Shown here: one piece after another, positions 1 through 10,924 of the stretch
Numbering within the stretch: the stretch's first letter is position 1
Layout of the letters: every line of letters starts with the position of its first letter
Assembly (NCBI GenBank): GCA_009760855.2
Contig: WPIO01000002.1
Span: 12,560,001 to 12,622,000, forward strand
Source of the DNA: Cristatella mucedo
Lineage: Eukaryota > Bryozoa > Phylactolaemata > Cristatellidae
Length of the DNA stretch: 62,000 nt
Direction: 5' to 3'
Notes under the pieces: generated by a model
What the model saw: the letters and a program-made list of their open reading frames with translations, nothing else
Databases searched by the model: none
What the model was told of the DNA's origin: nothing
Program-made: the position numbers and the translations under genes

Positions 1-234
1 GCCTGTCCTCAGCATCACGCTGGGCGGCTTCGGAGGCCTCACAGGCCGTGGCCCCGACGGGCTGGGAGTGAGCACGTCATAGTCTGCTAGATCGCTGTCC
101 CGGTTGCTATCGACATCCGAGCTCCTGTGCCAAGCGCCCTGGCACCCGGCTACACCTCCACTTGCACCCGGATGCTGCTCCTGCTGAAGCGTGGCCGAGC
201 GAATGCAGCGGCTGTGAGTCCGGACAGGAGGCAC
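1..234 (-). CDS. Gab: Gab exon D: GRB2-binding region, cut by window edge
   Basis: The acceptor is cttgccggcag, then GTG CCT CCT in phase 0. The exon is open for 78 codons to the window edge. It encodes SSDVDSNRDSDLADYDVLTP (tyrosine codon at 81-79) and then PRPVRPPKPPSV. PRPVRPPKP fits PxxxRxxKP, the atypical motif by which Gab proteins bind the C-terminal SH3 of GRB2. The donor is not seen; the exon probably continues past position 1. Confidence 0.82.
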   Translation of the reverse strand, partial: MPPVRTHSRCIRSATLQQEQHPGASGGVAGCQGAWHRSSDVDSNRDSDLADYDVLTPSPSGPRPVRPPKPPSVMLRTG

Positions 235-1852
235 CTGCCGGCAAGAAACCGTCGGTAAAGCTAGAGGTGTGACACACAGACACAAAGACACACAAGTGCA
301 CATGCGCGCACACACACACACACACACGCACACACACAGGCATACAGATACACACAATCGGACACACCTATCCACCCACCCCATAGGCTTTGACATAGCA
401 CAAACAACCGCACTTGCACACGTACACATGGATGTACACTCTTGCGTGCGCAAACTCCACAGCAGCACACTCACAAACAGAAGTAGGACAAGCACTGTGC
501 AAAACGACCTCAGATTAAGCTAGGCTGTGCCCTATTAGACGACTACCGGTGCATAGGTGCTGCTGCTGTCGAGCGATCGACCCAGCAGCCACTTCGATCC
601 GATTTGCTCAGCGCCGGACGCCACGGCTGCTCAGGCGAACCTAGTCGGTTTATTGACTACGTTGCAGCCCCCTTCATGTCGTCGTCTGCGATAGCATGCC
701 CGTTGGTAGGCAAGTTCACAGCTGGAAGTGAAACCACTGCTGTCAGAGTCTCGAGCTTGTGATCATTAGCCAATTTGCTCAGGGCATTAGATCGTCACAG
801 CCTCGATGCAATGAAGGCAATCGGCACGCACAACCGACGAGTTTCAGGCGCCAAGATCGGGGAGTTGAGATTCACGATGACCGCTGCTGTGTGTGCTACG
901 TTCTATGATCTCTATCGCCCTCTGGAGACCGATTGCTCAGTTCGCAGCTGCCAGCGCACCAGGAGCAACAGCAGCATAGCACGACAGGTCGCTGGGATCA
1001 AAGGGCAGGCACTCGCCAATCAATGGCTGCGCTCTCCGGTGTGTCACCTGGTACGATCCGTTTATCTCTGGCTCACTCGTTATCTTGCTTCCATCTCGAG
1101 GAGGAGTGTCATAGATGTCTCCATCGAGGCTATCTGTGCCTGTGGAATGCTGGTCATAGTATGTGCTCGGCAGGCGACTCGAGTACGACTCTCGGATGGG
1201 CGTCATGCTCCTGTCGTCAAAGTTAATGTTCGTCACACCTACAATATCAGGCATGCCACTGGACCCGCGCTGACTGCATACGTGCACCGACGGTGTGCCG
1301 TGACGGTCTCAGTGTTTTTCCCGGTGATTTTCGTGCGTGCAGACGACTGAGCGACCTTGGTAAAGTTTGGCTAAACTGCCAGCAGCTCAGAGCAACTAGA
1401 GATCAGTGAGTCGTGCACAAAACCCCGGCCCTCTGTTGGCTAAGAGAAAACGGACAAAAAATGTCTGGCGACGCTAGGATGGAAACAGGTAAGCATCCGG
1501 TGCAAGCGACTTGGCGAAGGAAAGCGTTAGCTCGTTCGACCAACGAGAGCTGCATTGCGCATCCGAGAAGCAGCAGCCGCTTTCAAAGCCGGCAAGCTGC
1601 TGCTGCGTCGTTCGCTGCATCACCGTCGTTACCAGTGGAGCATTCGTCGAGCAGAATGTAGCTTTCGGGGTCGTGGGAAGTGAGTTCGAGCGAAGTGGTG
1701 GGGTCGGCAGTCCTTCGAGTGACAGTGGCTGGCACGGGCTCCTGTGTGTACTCGTTGCTAGGCATAGAGTCGATTCTGATGGGCGGTGGCGGCGGCATTG
1801 CAGAAGCTTCCGGGAGATCTATTGCTGCAAAAGACATTCACCTGGTACAGCT

Positions 1853-1899
<47 letters not shown>

Positions 1900-2944
1900 T
1901 ATTCAGCAATGCTGTCTGCTTGCATCATCGATTCGGCTCTAGAAAACCAATGGTTTGCAGCTGATACATCAGGCGTGGTCTTGTGGTAGTCAAGTGCTGG
2001 CACACCAAACCCGGTTTTAACATGTTCATTATGGCTCCCGTCAGTGGAATCGTGCTCATCATGACCAGCAGGAGAATATATGTTTAAATAACAGCAAGAA
2101 CACGGACATCTCTCAGGAATAGCTTAACCGATGGGTTTACGGCACTTCAGGGCTGGACGCCTATCCAAATCAAGCTATGATTTAACAAATTTTGGGTAAG
2201 GGCAAGAGCTATTTAGCAGTGGCTCTGGCCCTCAGACACAAGCAGGATCCCAGAGTCATTAACCCAGTTCTTGACATTAGTCAATAGGGTTCTGCAATGC
2301 CAAGCTCGGCGAGTTGTTCTGACTGGCTACCTAATACAAGTGAAAAGTAAATAGTTTGCCGAGCTTCTGCTTCCGACAGGCACACCCTTTCTCGTGGCTG
2401 GCTTGAGAATATGAACAGGTTAACAGGTCAAAATGCATGGGAAGGTGGCTATGCAAAATTCGGACTCGATTGCCACCACGCTTCCGGATTTTTGCCGAAA
2501 AATATCGCAGTACCACAGCAGGCAAGTGTGCGACATGAACGAGATTGGCCTCTACTAATACCTGGCACCAGATGGCACTAATGCTAGTAAGCAGCTAGAG
2601 AGAAATAAAAAGGGATAAGACACGTTTAACTGCGGCTATGGCTTCCAATGCTGACGAAGAGGCCACAAACTATTTGAGCAACTATTTCTTGGACATGCTG
2701 CTAAACCAAAGGCTGTCAAAGGTTAAAATGGCAAGCAGCATGGTTTCTATAAATGTCACAATGATAAAGCATGGGTGCCGGGAATATTATTCCGAGAATG
2801 GGTGCAAATGGCGGATCACGATGAGAGCAATGCTACCCTCCCGCTAGATCTTGCTTCCCTTGTACAAAGCTCCGAGCCATCAAGGCTTTAAACTAACACT
2901 AAGGTTATCACGACCTTCTTCATTCAGTATCGACAGTGCAGCAG

Positions 2945-3014
<70 letters not shown>

Positions 3015-5482
3015 GCAGGAATCATTGCTCCTTCAAGCAGTAATACCGCCTCCTCCACAGGGAGGCGGGCTGTTAGTTTACTAGAAGCTGGAGAAGAAAA
3101 ATTATACTTCGTAAATCAACTAATGGCAGTTCGCGAAACACAATCGATTCCTGCCGATGTAATCAGCAATTGCTTCCGGAGGCAGTGGTGACAATTTCAT
3201 CAGGGACTGTGTGACATTGTGAAGGCTATTTCGCATCTCAAATTCACCCACCCCCCTAGCCTCAAGGACTCGGTAAAACATACGCAAGTAGCGGCTATGG
3301 TATACCAAGAGCAATCGGACGTAGACATTTTATAGGCGTCAGAGTACAACACACTGGCTGGAAAGGAGGTATACATGATGACAATCCCGCCCGCGTGGGC
3401 AGGCAGGCAGTCTCCTAAGCTCAGATACATGCTGCCTCTGAGACACGATTCCCATCTTTAACAGCAGCAATCCAGCAGATACTACCCTTCTCTTGTATGA
3501 AGCAGCGTCAGCTGCACCAACAAGCTTTAGCATCAATGATGCACGGAACCTCGGATCTATATTTTGAAATCTTATAGCAAGGTTCACACTTGAACTCGAT
3601 TATAGTCATATTCAGATATATTAGTATTAGAGCGACAGTAGTCTTGTTTTACATTACCACTCACATTGCTAAAAAGGAATTATTGACCTTCCTTGAGCTA
3701 CTGCCTATATTGCATTGTAATGACATTGTGTTATGTAGGCATCACAATTAAACTAACTTGGATCAAACATATTTTTCCCTATACAAATCCTACCAATGCT
3801 TCTGGTGTCTGAGAAAGCCTAACCGGCATAGTTGCTAACGCTACAAGAAACATAAGACTGAGGTATAGAGAACCTAGCAGAAGTAATGACTTAATAATGT
3901 ACGCAGTTCCTCGTCAAATATGTTAGATGCCTGGATACGAGAGTAAAAAAATAATTTATTTGTATGGCACACTAAAAAAAATCCTAGCTGATTAAACAGC
4001 CACTTTTTGTATAGCGACAGAAGAGCCTTCACGGCTATCACCACCGCTTGCAGTGGCGATAAAGGATCGCCCACCGCAGGAATCGAACCCACAACCTCGG
4101 AACCGAGGTAGGTCCAAACCAGCTCGTCAAAAACACCACAAGCTGCTCTTTTAACATGGTATTTATGCTGTGCCTATGCATAATTACAGCCATCACAATC
4201 GGTTTTCCGGCGTTTCATTTACATGTCCAATTTCATGGTGCATTAAACACCATCGTTGTACTGAGAACAATGGTCGAACGGGGAGGGGGGGTGGGGGTGT
4301 GGGTACTACCATACATGTATCCAGCTTTGCTCTGTTCCAGCAGCCACGGAAGAAAAATAAGCAAAAGATTCACTGACGAAAATTGTTCAACAACTCGCTG
4401 CTTAACAGCTAAGATTACAAGACCCAGTTTTCCTAATAGTTATCCCAAAAATCCTACACATTAGGATCCGCTAGACTTCATAGGGTGCAACTTTATAATG
4501 GTGAATTTCGGAAGGCGATCTAGAAAACAAAAGCTTAAGCTGATTTAACAACCTAATTAATGTAGTGGCAGAAGGGTCTTCACGGCTATCGCCACAGCTT
4601 GCAGTGGATGATAAGGAGTCGTCCACTGCAGGACTCGAATTCACGACCTCGGGATCATGAATAGGGAGCAGCTGACACTTCAGCTATTCTGCCTAGCTCA
4701 TTAGGCGGTCAAGTTTGAGCTGTCACCCGATGAATGTGGCAGTGGTAATCTTGGCGTGCTCATTTGTCAGAGCCTCGGCTTGTTCCGGCACGCATTGCTC
4801 AGCAGCAGCAGCAGCTGCACACACTGCCGAAGATGGGTCCCGGCACCTTCGAGGTACGAGCTAGCACCTTTGCCGATCTCCCATGCACCTCCCTCGGAGC
4901 GAGCACTCGAGGCGTGGCCAATTGTTGCGCTGCACTGCGACTGCGCTATCACGGAGGAGTCGTTGGCTGCTAGGAGGACGAGCATCTTGACCGCTAGCTG
5001 TTGGCTGCTCAGCATCTATTCTGAGTATATGCGAGCACGGGAGAGGCGCGGCCAATGCACCTAGCCTCATCCCACAAACCGAGACAAACGAACCGGGGCA
5101 GCGCACGCCCAAGCGCGCGCTCGACCGGCTCACCCCTCGCCACGTGAGCCAGCTGCGGCGGCGCGACCTCCGAACTGGAGCTTGCCACGGGCTCCGGGTT
5201 CAGTCCGCACACGTTGGACAGGCAGTGAACCCATTTTGCCATGTCAGCCTCGCTGTCGGCTGCCAGGTAGTAGAGCCGTTTCACGCCCTTCTGCTTTGTT
5301 TGCAGCGAGAACAAGTGCTGGTAGTAGGACGACTCGAGCGACGACTGAATGTTGTCGCACTCGCCCAGGCTGATCTCCCCTTTCCGGCGCCGTCGCTTTT
5401 CGTCGATGTAGTAATCGAGCGAGTACTCACCGGGCAAGCTTGCGCCGGGCTTGTAGAGGACGAAGTAGCGGCGGCGCCATTT
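1..5482 (-). CDS. Gab: Gab/DOS-family docking adaptor, partial (4 exons, both ends open)
   Basis: Gab proteins sit under receptor tyrosine kinases. Their PH domain binds membrane phosphoinositides, and their tail recruits GRB2, SHP2, PI3K and Crk. Four minus-strand exons join in compatible phases (5482-5134, 1824-1633, 1238-1048, 234-1). The first encodes most of a PH domain, from KWRRRYFVL to the closing helix DMAKWVHCLSNVCG, the ending typical of Gab1/Gab2. The later exons carry candidate tyrosine sites (YDTPP, YQVPP, YDVLTP) and PRPVRPPKP at 51-25, which fits PxxxRxxKP, the Gab-type motif for the C-terminal SH3 of GRB2. The exon border just before the PH tryptophan matches my recollection of vertebrate Gab genes. 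The N-terminal PH exon was not found above 5482, and the C terminus, where an SHP2-binding tyrosine would be expected, lies beyond position 1. Family assignment is firm; exact orthology is not tested. Confidence 0.85.
294..345. repeat. (CA)n microsatellite in Gab intron C-D
   Basis: Imperfect CA repeat with scattered G and T interruptions; looser CA-rich sequence continues to about 490. The rest of the intron, 490-1047, shows no feature I can name. Confidence 0.9.
1048..1238 (-). CDS. Gab: Gab exon C: YxxP docking tail
   Basis: The acceptor is gatattgtag with a weak pyrimidine tract; the donor is CAG|gtgaca. It enters in phase 1 and leaves in phase 0. It encodes VTNINFDDRSMTPIRES, STYYDQHSTGTDSLDG, DIYDTPPRDG and EPEINGSYQ. 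Joined to exon D, the last residues read SYQVPPVR, creating a YQVP site across the junction that would suit Crk/SH2 binding. The acceptor is the least certain border. The 191-codon open frame on the other strand (775-1350) is a shadow of this exon. Confidence 0.75.
1633..1824 (-). CDS. Gab: Gab exon B: proline-rich and tyrosine-containing linker
   Basis: The acceptor is tgtcttttgcag and the donor is gtaacg. It enters in phase 1 and leaves in phase 1 (192 nt), matching exons A and C. It encodes AMPPPPPIRIDSMPSNEYTQ, then HDPESYILLDECSTG. The poly-proline run and spaced tyrosines fit a disordered docking tail. No domain is recognisable, so the call rests on splice phase, strand and neighbours. 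An (AG)n tract lies about 30 nt upstream of the acceptor on this strand. Confidence 0.7.
1854..1895. repeat. (CT)n microsatellite beside Gab exon B
   Basis: About 21 CT units on the plus strand, read as (AG)n in the Gab transcript and ending about 30 nt before the exon B acceptor. Confidence 0.95.
2948..3010. repeat. (CT)n microsatellite in Gab intron A-B
   Basis: About 31 uninterrupted CT units inside the 3.3-kb intron between Gab exons A and B. The flanks 1900-2945 and 3015-3960 show no gene and no repeat that I recognise. Confidence 0.95.
3962..4125 (-). repeat. SINE-D copy (tRNA-derived)
   Basis: Read on the minus strand, the head has a B-box-like GGTTCGATTCC near 4082, then a body with TGGCGATAAAGGATCGCC-like sequence and AGCGACAGAAGAG. 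The same order is seen at 55955-56140 in the other orientation, which is the clearest copy. It lies in the Gab intron A-B. Confidence 0.75.
4278..4304 (+). other. G-rich run with quadruplex potential
   Basis: Successive runs of four to seven G separated by one to three bases lie on the plus strand, in the Gab intron A-B. This is a composition observation only. Confidence 0.5.
4535..4700 (-). repeat. SINE-D copy, diverged
   Basis: Shares the body CAGAAGGGTCTTCACGGC and a B-box-like CGAATTC with the copy at 3962-4125, with more substitutions. The two copies lie about 400 bp apart in the same orientation. Confidence 0.65.
5134..5482 (-). CDS. Gab: Gab exon A: PH domain
   Basis: The acceptor reads ttttttcccgaacag, then AAA TGG CGC (K W R). 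The exon has 116 open codons plus one base and ends before gtgagc (phase 1). Residues 1-9 give KWRRRYFVL, the usual PH strand; residues around 71-95 give KRLYYLAADSEADMAKWVHC with the invariant PH tryptophan. A low-complexity stretch VASSSSEVAPPQ follows. The exon is much more GC-rich than the introns beside it. Confidence 0.88.
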
Positions 5483-5696
5483 CTGTTCGGGAAAAAACCG
5501 GCAAGATCGACATCACGTGACCAAAATCGTCGAAGGCACGCAGTTCGCACGGCCCGCTTGGCGTCCATCTGCGCAACTCAACCCCACCCCCAGAGCCACG
5601 TGACTAGGGCGTCGTGTGCGCAGCAGCATAGGCCCGTGCCACTGTGAGCCGTGGCGACTAGCTGCCTATCCGCAACACCCAAAAGTGGACGCGTAT

Positions 5697-5697
<1 letters not shown>

Positions 5698-5742
<45 letters not shown>

Positions 5743-5997
5743 TAATAATAATGTACTTGAAAAAGTGCCCCCAGAGAACTCAAATCTCTTTCTAGGGGCT
5801 TACTTTTTTGCTGCAAAGGGAAATACAATTGAATGGTGAGAAATATCATGCTTGATAAACAACATGAATAACATGGTTTGGGGTGACATGCACAGGGTCA
5901 GCATGCAAATGTGGTTAGTGGCAGCATGCACAGTGTCAGCACTCATAAGCACATGAAAGACAAATCACAGGGACCCACTAAATGCTGTCCTAAATTA
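5698..5997 (-). repeat. LINE-B 3' end, minus, with (AAT)n tail
   Basis: Starts with (AAT)n at 5698-5752, then the tail block in reverse orientation (CAGAGAACTCAAATCTC), the 3' UTR, and GGGACCCACTAAATGCTG. The 3' UTR is near-identical to the plus-strand copies at 6820-7084 and 21190-21460. It is 5'-truncated. Confidence 0.85.
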
Positions 5998-6124
5998 CAA
6001 AAGTGCAACGGATCAACCAAAGGTCTCACACAAGCCATGACTCGAGAAGACGACAGAATTGGTCATGAGCTAGTAGCATATGGCATGTGTATAGAATGAC
6101 GATCAGTTGATGCAACGATGATAA

Positions 6125-7084
6125 AACTAACATACTAGTTATGGGCAAACCCAGGGTGATTCAGAGATTGGAAAGGCTGACTCTCAAATTTGGCTTTGCC
6201 AGCATATCTCCAGTTGAATCAGCTCCAAACCTAGGTGTCATATTCCAAAGCGACCTCTCGTAAGACGACTATATCAGCTTTACAGTCAAATCCACCTATC
6301 GTCAGCTTCATAACATTGCTAAAATTCGGGCTTGTTTAGATAAGGATACCACGTCCAACTTGGTCCATGCATTCGTGACAACCCGTCTCGACTTCTGCAA
6401 CTCACTGCTTACTGGCCTACCAGCATATGCGATCAGGCGATTGCAGCTGGTGCAAAACTCTGCAGCTAGGCTTGTCTGTCGTGAGCGTCACAGTTGCCAC
6501 ATTACTCCACTTCTCGCCGACCTGCACTGGCTACCAGTGAGGTAACGGATTGACTTCAAGGTTTTGTCGCTCACTTTTAGGTCTCTTCATTCTATGGCTC
6601 CAGCCTATCTTTCAGATATACTACCCCATCAGGCAAAGCATCGTACCACCCGCTTTTCGGAATCCAACAGTCTGGAAATACCTCATACAAACCTTAAATC
6701 CTTTGGAGACCGTGCATTCAGCTCGTATGCTCCCAAAGCCTGGAACTCCCTCCAGACCTGCATCAGAACATCCCATGACCTGACCACATTTAAAAGAAAC
6801 TTAAAAACACCTATTTAGGACAGCATTTAGTGGGTCCCTGTGATTCGTCCTTGATGTGCTTATGCGTGCTGACACTGTGCATGCTGCCACTAACCACATT
6901 TGCATGCTGACCCTGTGCATGTCACCCCTAACCATATTATTCATTTTGTTTGTTTTTCAAGCATGATTTTACTTACCATTCAATTGCATTTCACTTTGCA
7001 GCAAATGTAAACCGCCTAGAAAGAGATTTAGTTCTCTGAGGGTGCTTTATCAAGTGCATTATTATTATTATTATTATTATTATT
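6125..7084 (+). repeat. LINE-B copy, plus, 5'-truncated
   Basis: Carries the C-terminal part of a LINE reverse-transcriptase [23 protein letters not shown] and, in another frame, [20 protein letters not shown]. The frame is broken by stops and shifts. It ends with the tail block and (ATT)n at 7060-7084. It lies head to head with the minus copy at 5698-5997. Confidence 0.88.
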
Positions 7085-7094
7085 AACAGTCTCA

Positions 7095-7215
7095 TTAAGA
7101 TAGTGACACTAGAGCTTTAACGGCTTAAGTCGAGCTTGCTGTGAGCAATAAATAATTGCTTGCTGCAGGACTTGAACCCACGAACCGGTGGCGAAGCGTG
7201 CAAGCACCTTACTGC
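7095..7215 (-). repeat. tRNA-related SINE fragment
   Basis: On the minus strand the B-box-like GGGTTCAAGTCC lies near 7170 and the body resembles SINE-D. It directly abuts the (ATT)n tail of the LINE-B copy. The head is poorly preserved. Confidence 0.5.
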
Positions 7216-7229
7216 CCGGCTTAGGATCC

Positions 7230-9985
7230 AGTGGCCATACAAAACAGGCTAGACCGAAAGAAATTGCTATACTGCGTACCCTAGAACATACATTCACTAC
7301 TAAAAGTAGCAACTCGACCGGCAATCATATGACCTGTGAATGGACACAAAAAGCAACGAAGCTGACTCGTGCAGGCAAGAGGTACTATTTTGAATTTACA
7401 AAGAGGCTTGCAGCCGATGCTTCACTAGGCTAGCCCTGCTGTACATATCTAAGGCACTCAGCCAGTCCACCGAGCACAACAGGCGGTGAAGGACGGCGGA
7501 AGCCCAGCCAGCCTAGCTGCTAGCTGACCGCCTGGTTCTGTATCAACTCAGAATGCAACCCGATGAGCTAGAAGGCTGACCGAGATCTAAGCCATACATA
7601 CAAAATTTCATGCAGCGCAACGAAGAAAAACAGAAGCAGCAGCGGAATGGAACGATGGTGGAGTAATGAAAATGGGCGAGGTGGTGGCTGCAGCCTTTGG
7701 CGCTGATCTGACGCCATCGGCTGCATCTAGACGGGTGGCGGCGCAAGGCCCCCCTCCCCCGCAGTCCCCTAATGCACCAGGACCCAGCACCTTCGCCCAC
7801 CACCAGCTGCAAATGAGAGCAATTATCATACAGGTAACCACGATCAAAGCAAGACATCCCGGACGCGACAAACTAGATGAGTCAAGACTGGAGAGGGTTC
7901 ACTTCTGCTCCAGCGAAAGTCTCACGATCCACCTCGGCTGCATTACCCATCGGAGGTAAACTCTTGCTGCCTACTGACAATAGAGGACTCCCACCACACG
8001 GCGAGCAAAATGAGGGTTTATCTAGCAGCAGCACACAAGCTGTTGCACTGCAGAGCACCTCTTTACAGGCAAATGGGTTCTACTGAACGTGATCACTTTG
8101 CACGGCAAGCACTTTTTCCAAGGGCTGGCACCATCGAGTAATGTAGAGCGATCCAGTGCTGAACAAGAAGAGTCGCCTGTCGACGTGTCGAACGTGCAAT
8201 CGTCTGGCATTCTTGGCTCAAAGAAATTACGGCAGTGCATTGAAATAGATAGCACTGAAGAGAGATAGTGACAAGCAGAGCAATGAGAGGTTAAAAACAA
8301 AAGTGAAATTTCAAGGACATCGAAATACCGACAGGCATAAAAGAGGCTGCTGAGCAACAGGACAAATGAGCAGAAAGTGTTTCTGTAGCCACAATTCCAA
8401 GCATATGCAATGATGGCCACATGCCACAGCATTGCTGAGGAGGAATGTGGGGGGAGGATCGATGCCATACGAGTTTCAGGCTCGAGTTTAACGCAGACTC
8501 ATTCGTAACCTTTCAGGAAAGACAGCCCAGCTTCCCACCAATGTACAACATTCTCACTAGCATTCTAAGATAGACTCAGAATGAATCATTATTAGTAATG
8601 CAAGTTGGTGTCGGCAGCGGCAGCAGTAGAAGCGTCAGCAGCAGATTCTGTTCTGTTGGCCATCAATGCCGGTGAAGTGTGTGGCAAGTGCTCCAGTTAG
8701 AGCGACAGAAGGGACCTGCAAGCTGAGGGTGTGGCATGTGAATATCTGACATGGTCATATGCACATGTCTGAGCAAGGTGCTGTGGGATTTCTCAGGGAG
8801 GATTACGTGGCAGCAGCAGAGGAAGGTGAAACGCATTACGTGACAGCAGCATCAGCAGGCAAAACTGAACCTAAGCAAACAAATGCCAGTGAGAAATTGT
8901 GTGCTAAAAGCAGCTACGTATATGGCTATTCGTTAAGGTCAGTGAATCTTGTAAAGAAGGGCCGAACCTTGATCTTGCCAAAGCCAGTCAGTCATAGCAG
9001 GTGGCAAGACAAAAAAACGAGCATGCTTCTGGCTTAACAGGACATTGGCGAAAAATCACCACTCTGACGAAGGGTACCATTTGCACCAGGGTGAACCTAC
9101 GACAATGGGGCCCAGCAGGCTAGCTCCAACAAGTGCACGTGGAGGTAGCCCACAGGAGGCAGCCCGCTCGAGATTCGCCCAGTTGCTTTATGCATGCTAC
9201 TCCATCCATTTTACGTGCATAGGCTACAATCTAAATTTCTTAACACATTGCTGCTCACACTCAGATCCGCTATTCGGATCTCTCGGTGGAGACCATGTGT
9301 GACCTTTCCAGAGGCAGCCAGTTATAGGATGCTGAAGGGGCATGTCGGGAGACCCAGCTGCCTGACATACAAGCGCTTTGAGTAGGTCCAAGGAAGGGCC
9401 TACACCCTTCCCAGCAGTGACGGCCGGAGCTGGGGCACCATCGGAGGACACACCATCCCCAATGCAAGAGTGCATCTTGGCTTATTGCCACAGCTCCCAC
9501 ATCCGGGTTCAGGTGGAGGCATCTGAGGCAGCTGACTCAGCAGTGGCCCCTACACACAAGCACTCGGTTAATGTCTGCATTTGCATTGCAAACCGATCAC
9601 TGGACAGCGAAGTCAACTGAGAGCTACAGCTACCTGGCTTATTATACATGCCCAAGGCACGCTTGGCCAGCCCTACCTTCTTGCTTTCTTATGAGCTTGC
9701 CATCTACACTTCAGTCGGGGGGGGGGGGAATCTACTCAGCAGCAAGCATGCAGGAAGTGGCAGAGCATGCAGGAAGTGATAACCTTACGACCAATAAGAA
9801 CTAGGCCTAGGTATGACTTCCAGATGGTGGCACATGCTTTTGAGATGAGATACTTAAGGTACCAACTGGCAGTGCACAACATAACCAAGCAAAACAGTGA
9901 TAGCCACAGCCAAACTATGATAGCCACAGCCAAGCTCCATTGCTATCATTTGTCCCATGCCTAGGGCCTTTCCTTAGGCCCCGAT
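7230..9985. other. No recognisable gene
   Basis: Open frames here (for example 8022-8468 minus, about 148 codons) show no domain, codon bias or convincing splice context. A poly-G run sits near 9716-9728. The missing first Gab exon could lie in this direction, but I could not find its expected PH start (GWL.KSPP-like) on the minus strand. Confidence 0.5.
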
Positions 9986-9987
9986 CT

Positions 9988-10320
9988 GTCTAATGTAATG
10001 TAATGATCTCCGCCTGTAACTCCACAAAGTCATTAAGACCATGTGGGTGTTACGCAGGAGAGTTTTGTATAGCGCACTCACAGCCTAGGCGGCTTTCTTT
10101 ACACATTGGGAAGCCAACAGACTTTGTCTCACGCAACAAAGAGAAAGAGGGAGGTATAGCAGAGTCAGGAGAGCAGTTGAGGTAGTGAGTAGCATAGAAG
10201 TAGCAGCTCAGGATCGCTGAAAAGGATGTGCCATAGTCGGCAGCAGGAGAGTAGTTGTCGTCGCGTATCCGAGGACAGCTCATAAATAGTCACAGCAAAG
10301 ATAGCAGCGGAGTACCTGAA
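9988..10320 (-). repeat. LINE-A 3' end, minus
   Basis: Begins with TAATG units, then GTAACTCCACAAAGTC. The minus strand encodes the LINE C-terminal tail (YFYATHYLNCSPDSAIPPSF, then ECAIQNSPA). The same peptide recurs in the copies at 13330-13515 and 44175-44345. It is 5'-truncated; similarity fades after about 10320. Confidence 0.8.
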
Positions 10321-10924
10321 GGTATTACGGAGAAATCAAGTAAAGGTCCACACCACACTAGGAGTCGCCCGAGGCCGCTCTTTAGCTCGGGGAGGAATCG
10401 TGCTTCAATGATCCCATGAGACCTGCGTGGATGAAGCAAGGTAGGAAGCCCACCCCAACGCTGCTGCTAGTTCGAACGTCCTAAAACTTGAGAAAGAAGT
10501 GAGACGAAAATGGAATGAAAGCAGGATCGTCGATGCCCAGCTCGGTCAAAGGTCAAGTGAAGGTCAAAGACTAGGCCAGCAGAGACCACACGTTGTCACT
10601 TTTCTCCAGCAGGCCAGCCCTGCTGCCTTAGCAAACCGGCCATTGCCGGTTTTTTGGGACACGCTTCACTCAAGCTGCTTCAGACAAGGGCTGACAAACA
10701 GCAACAGAACCTGCTAAACAACCAAACCCTAAATTTCAGAAGTGCTCGAATGCAAAAAGAAGGAAGGACTAACACCGGTTCAGCTCCTACTCCACGGTCA
10801 GCCTCATAAAATTTATGTGGAAGGAGCACGAGCAAGGAGGATGTGCAGTTTTTTGCCATCGTTTGAATCAGCTGCAGTCAGGTCCACATCAAAGATATCT
10901 TTGATGTGGATATAGATATCTATA

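Noticed and set aside
775-1350. 191-codon plus-strand open frame
   Set aside because: Antisense to Gab exon C, with no domain. The minus-strand frame has the splice borders and the docking motifs.
5144-5647. 167-codon plus-strand open frame
   Set aside because: Antisense shadow of the Gab PH exon; the PH motif is on the minus strand.
7543-8468. Minus-strand frames as the missing first Gab exon
   Set aside because: No PH-start sequence of the GWL.KSPP type and no donor in a fitting phase was found.
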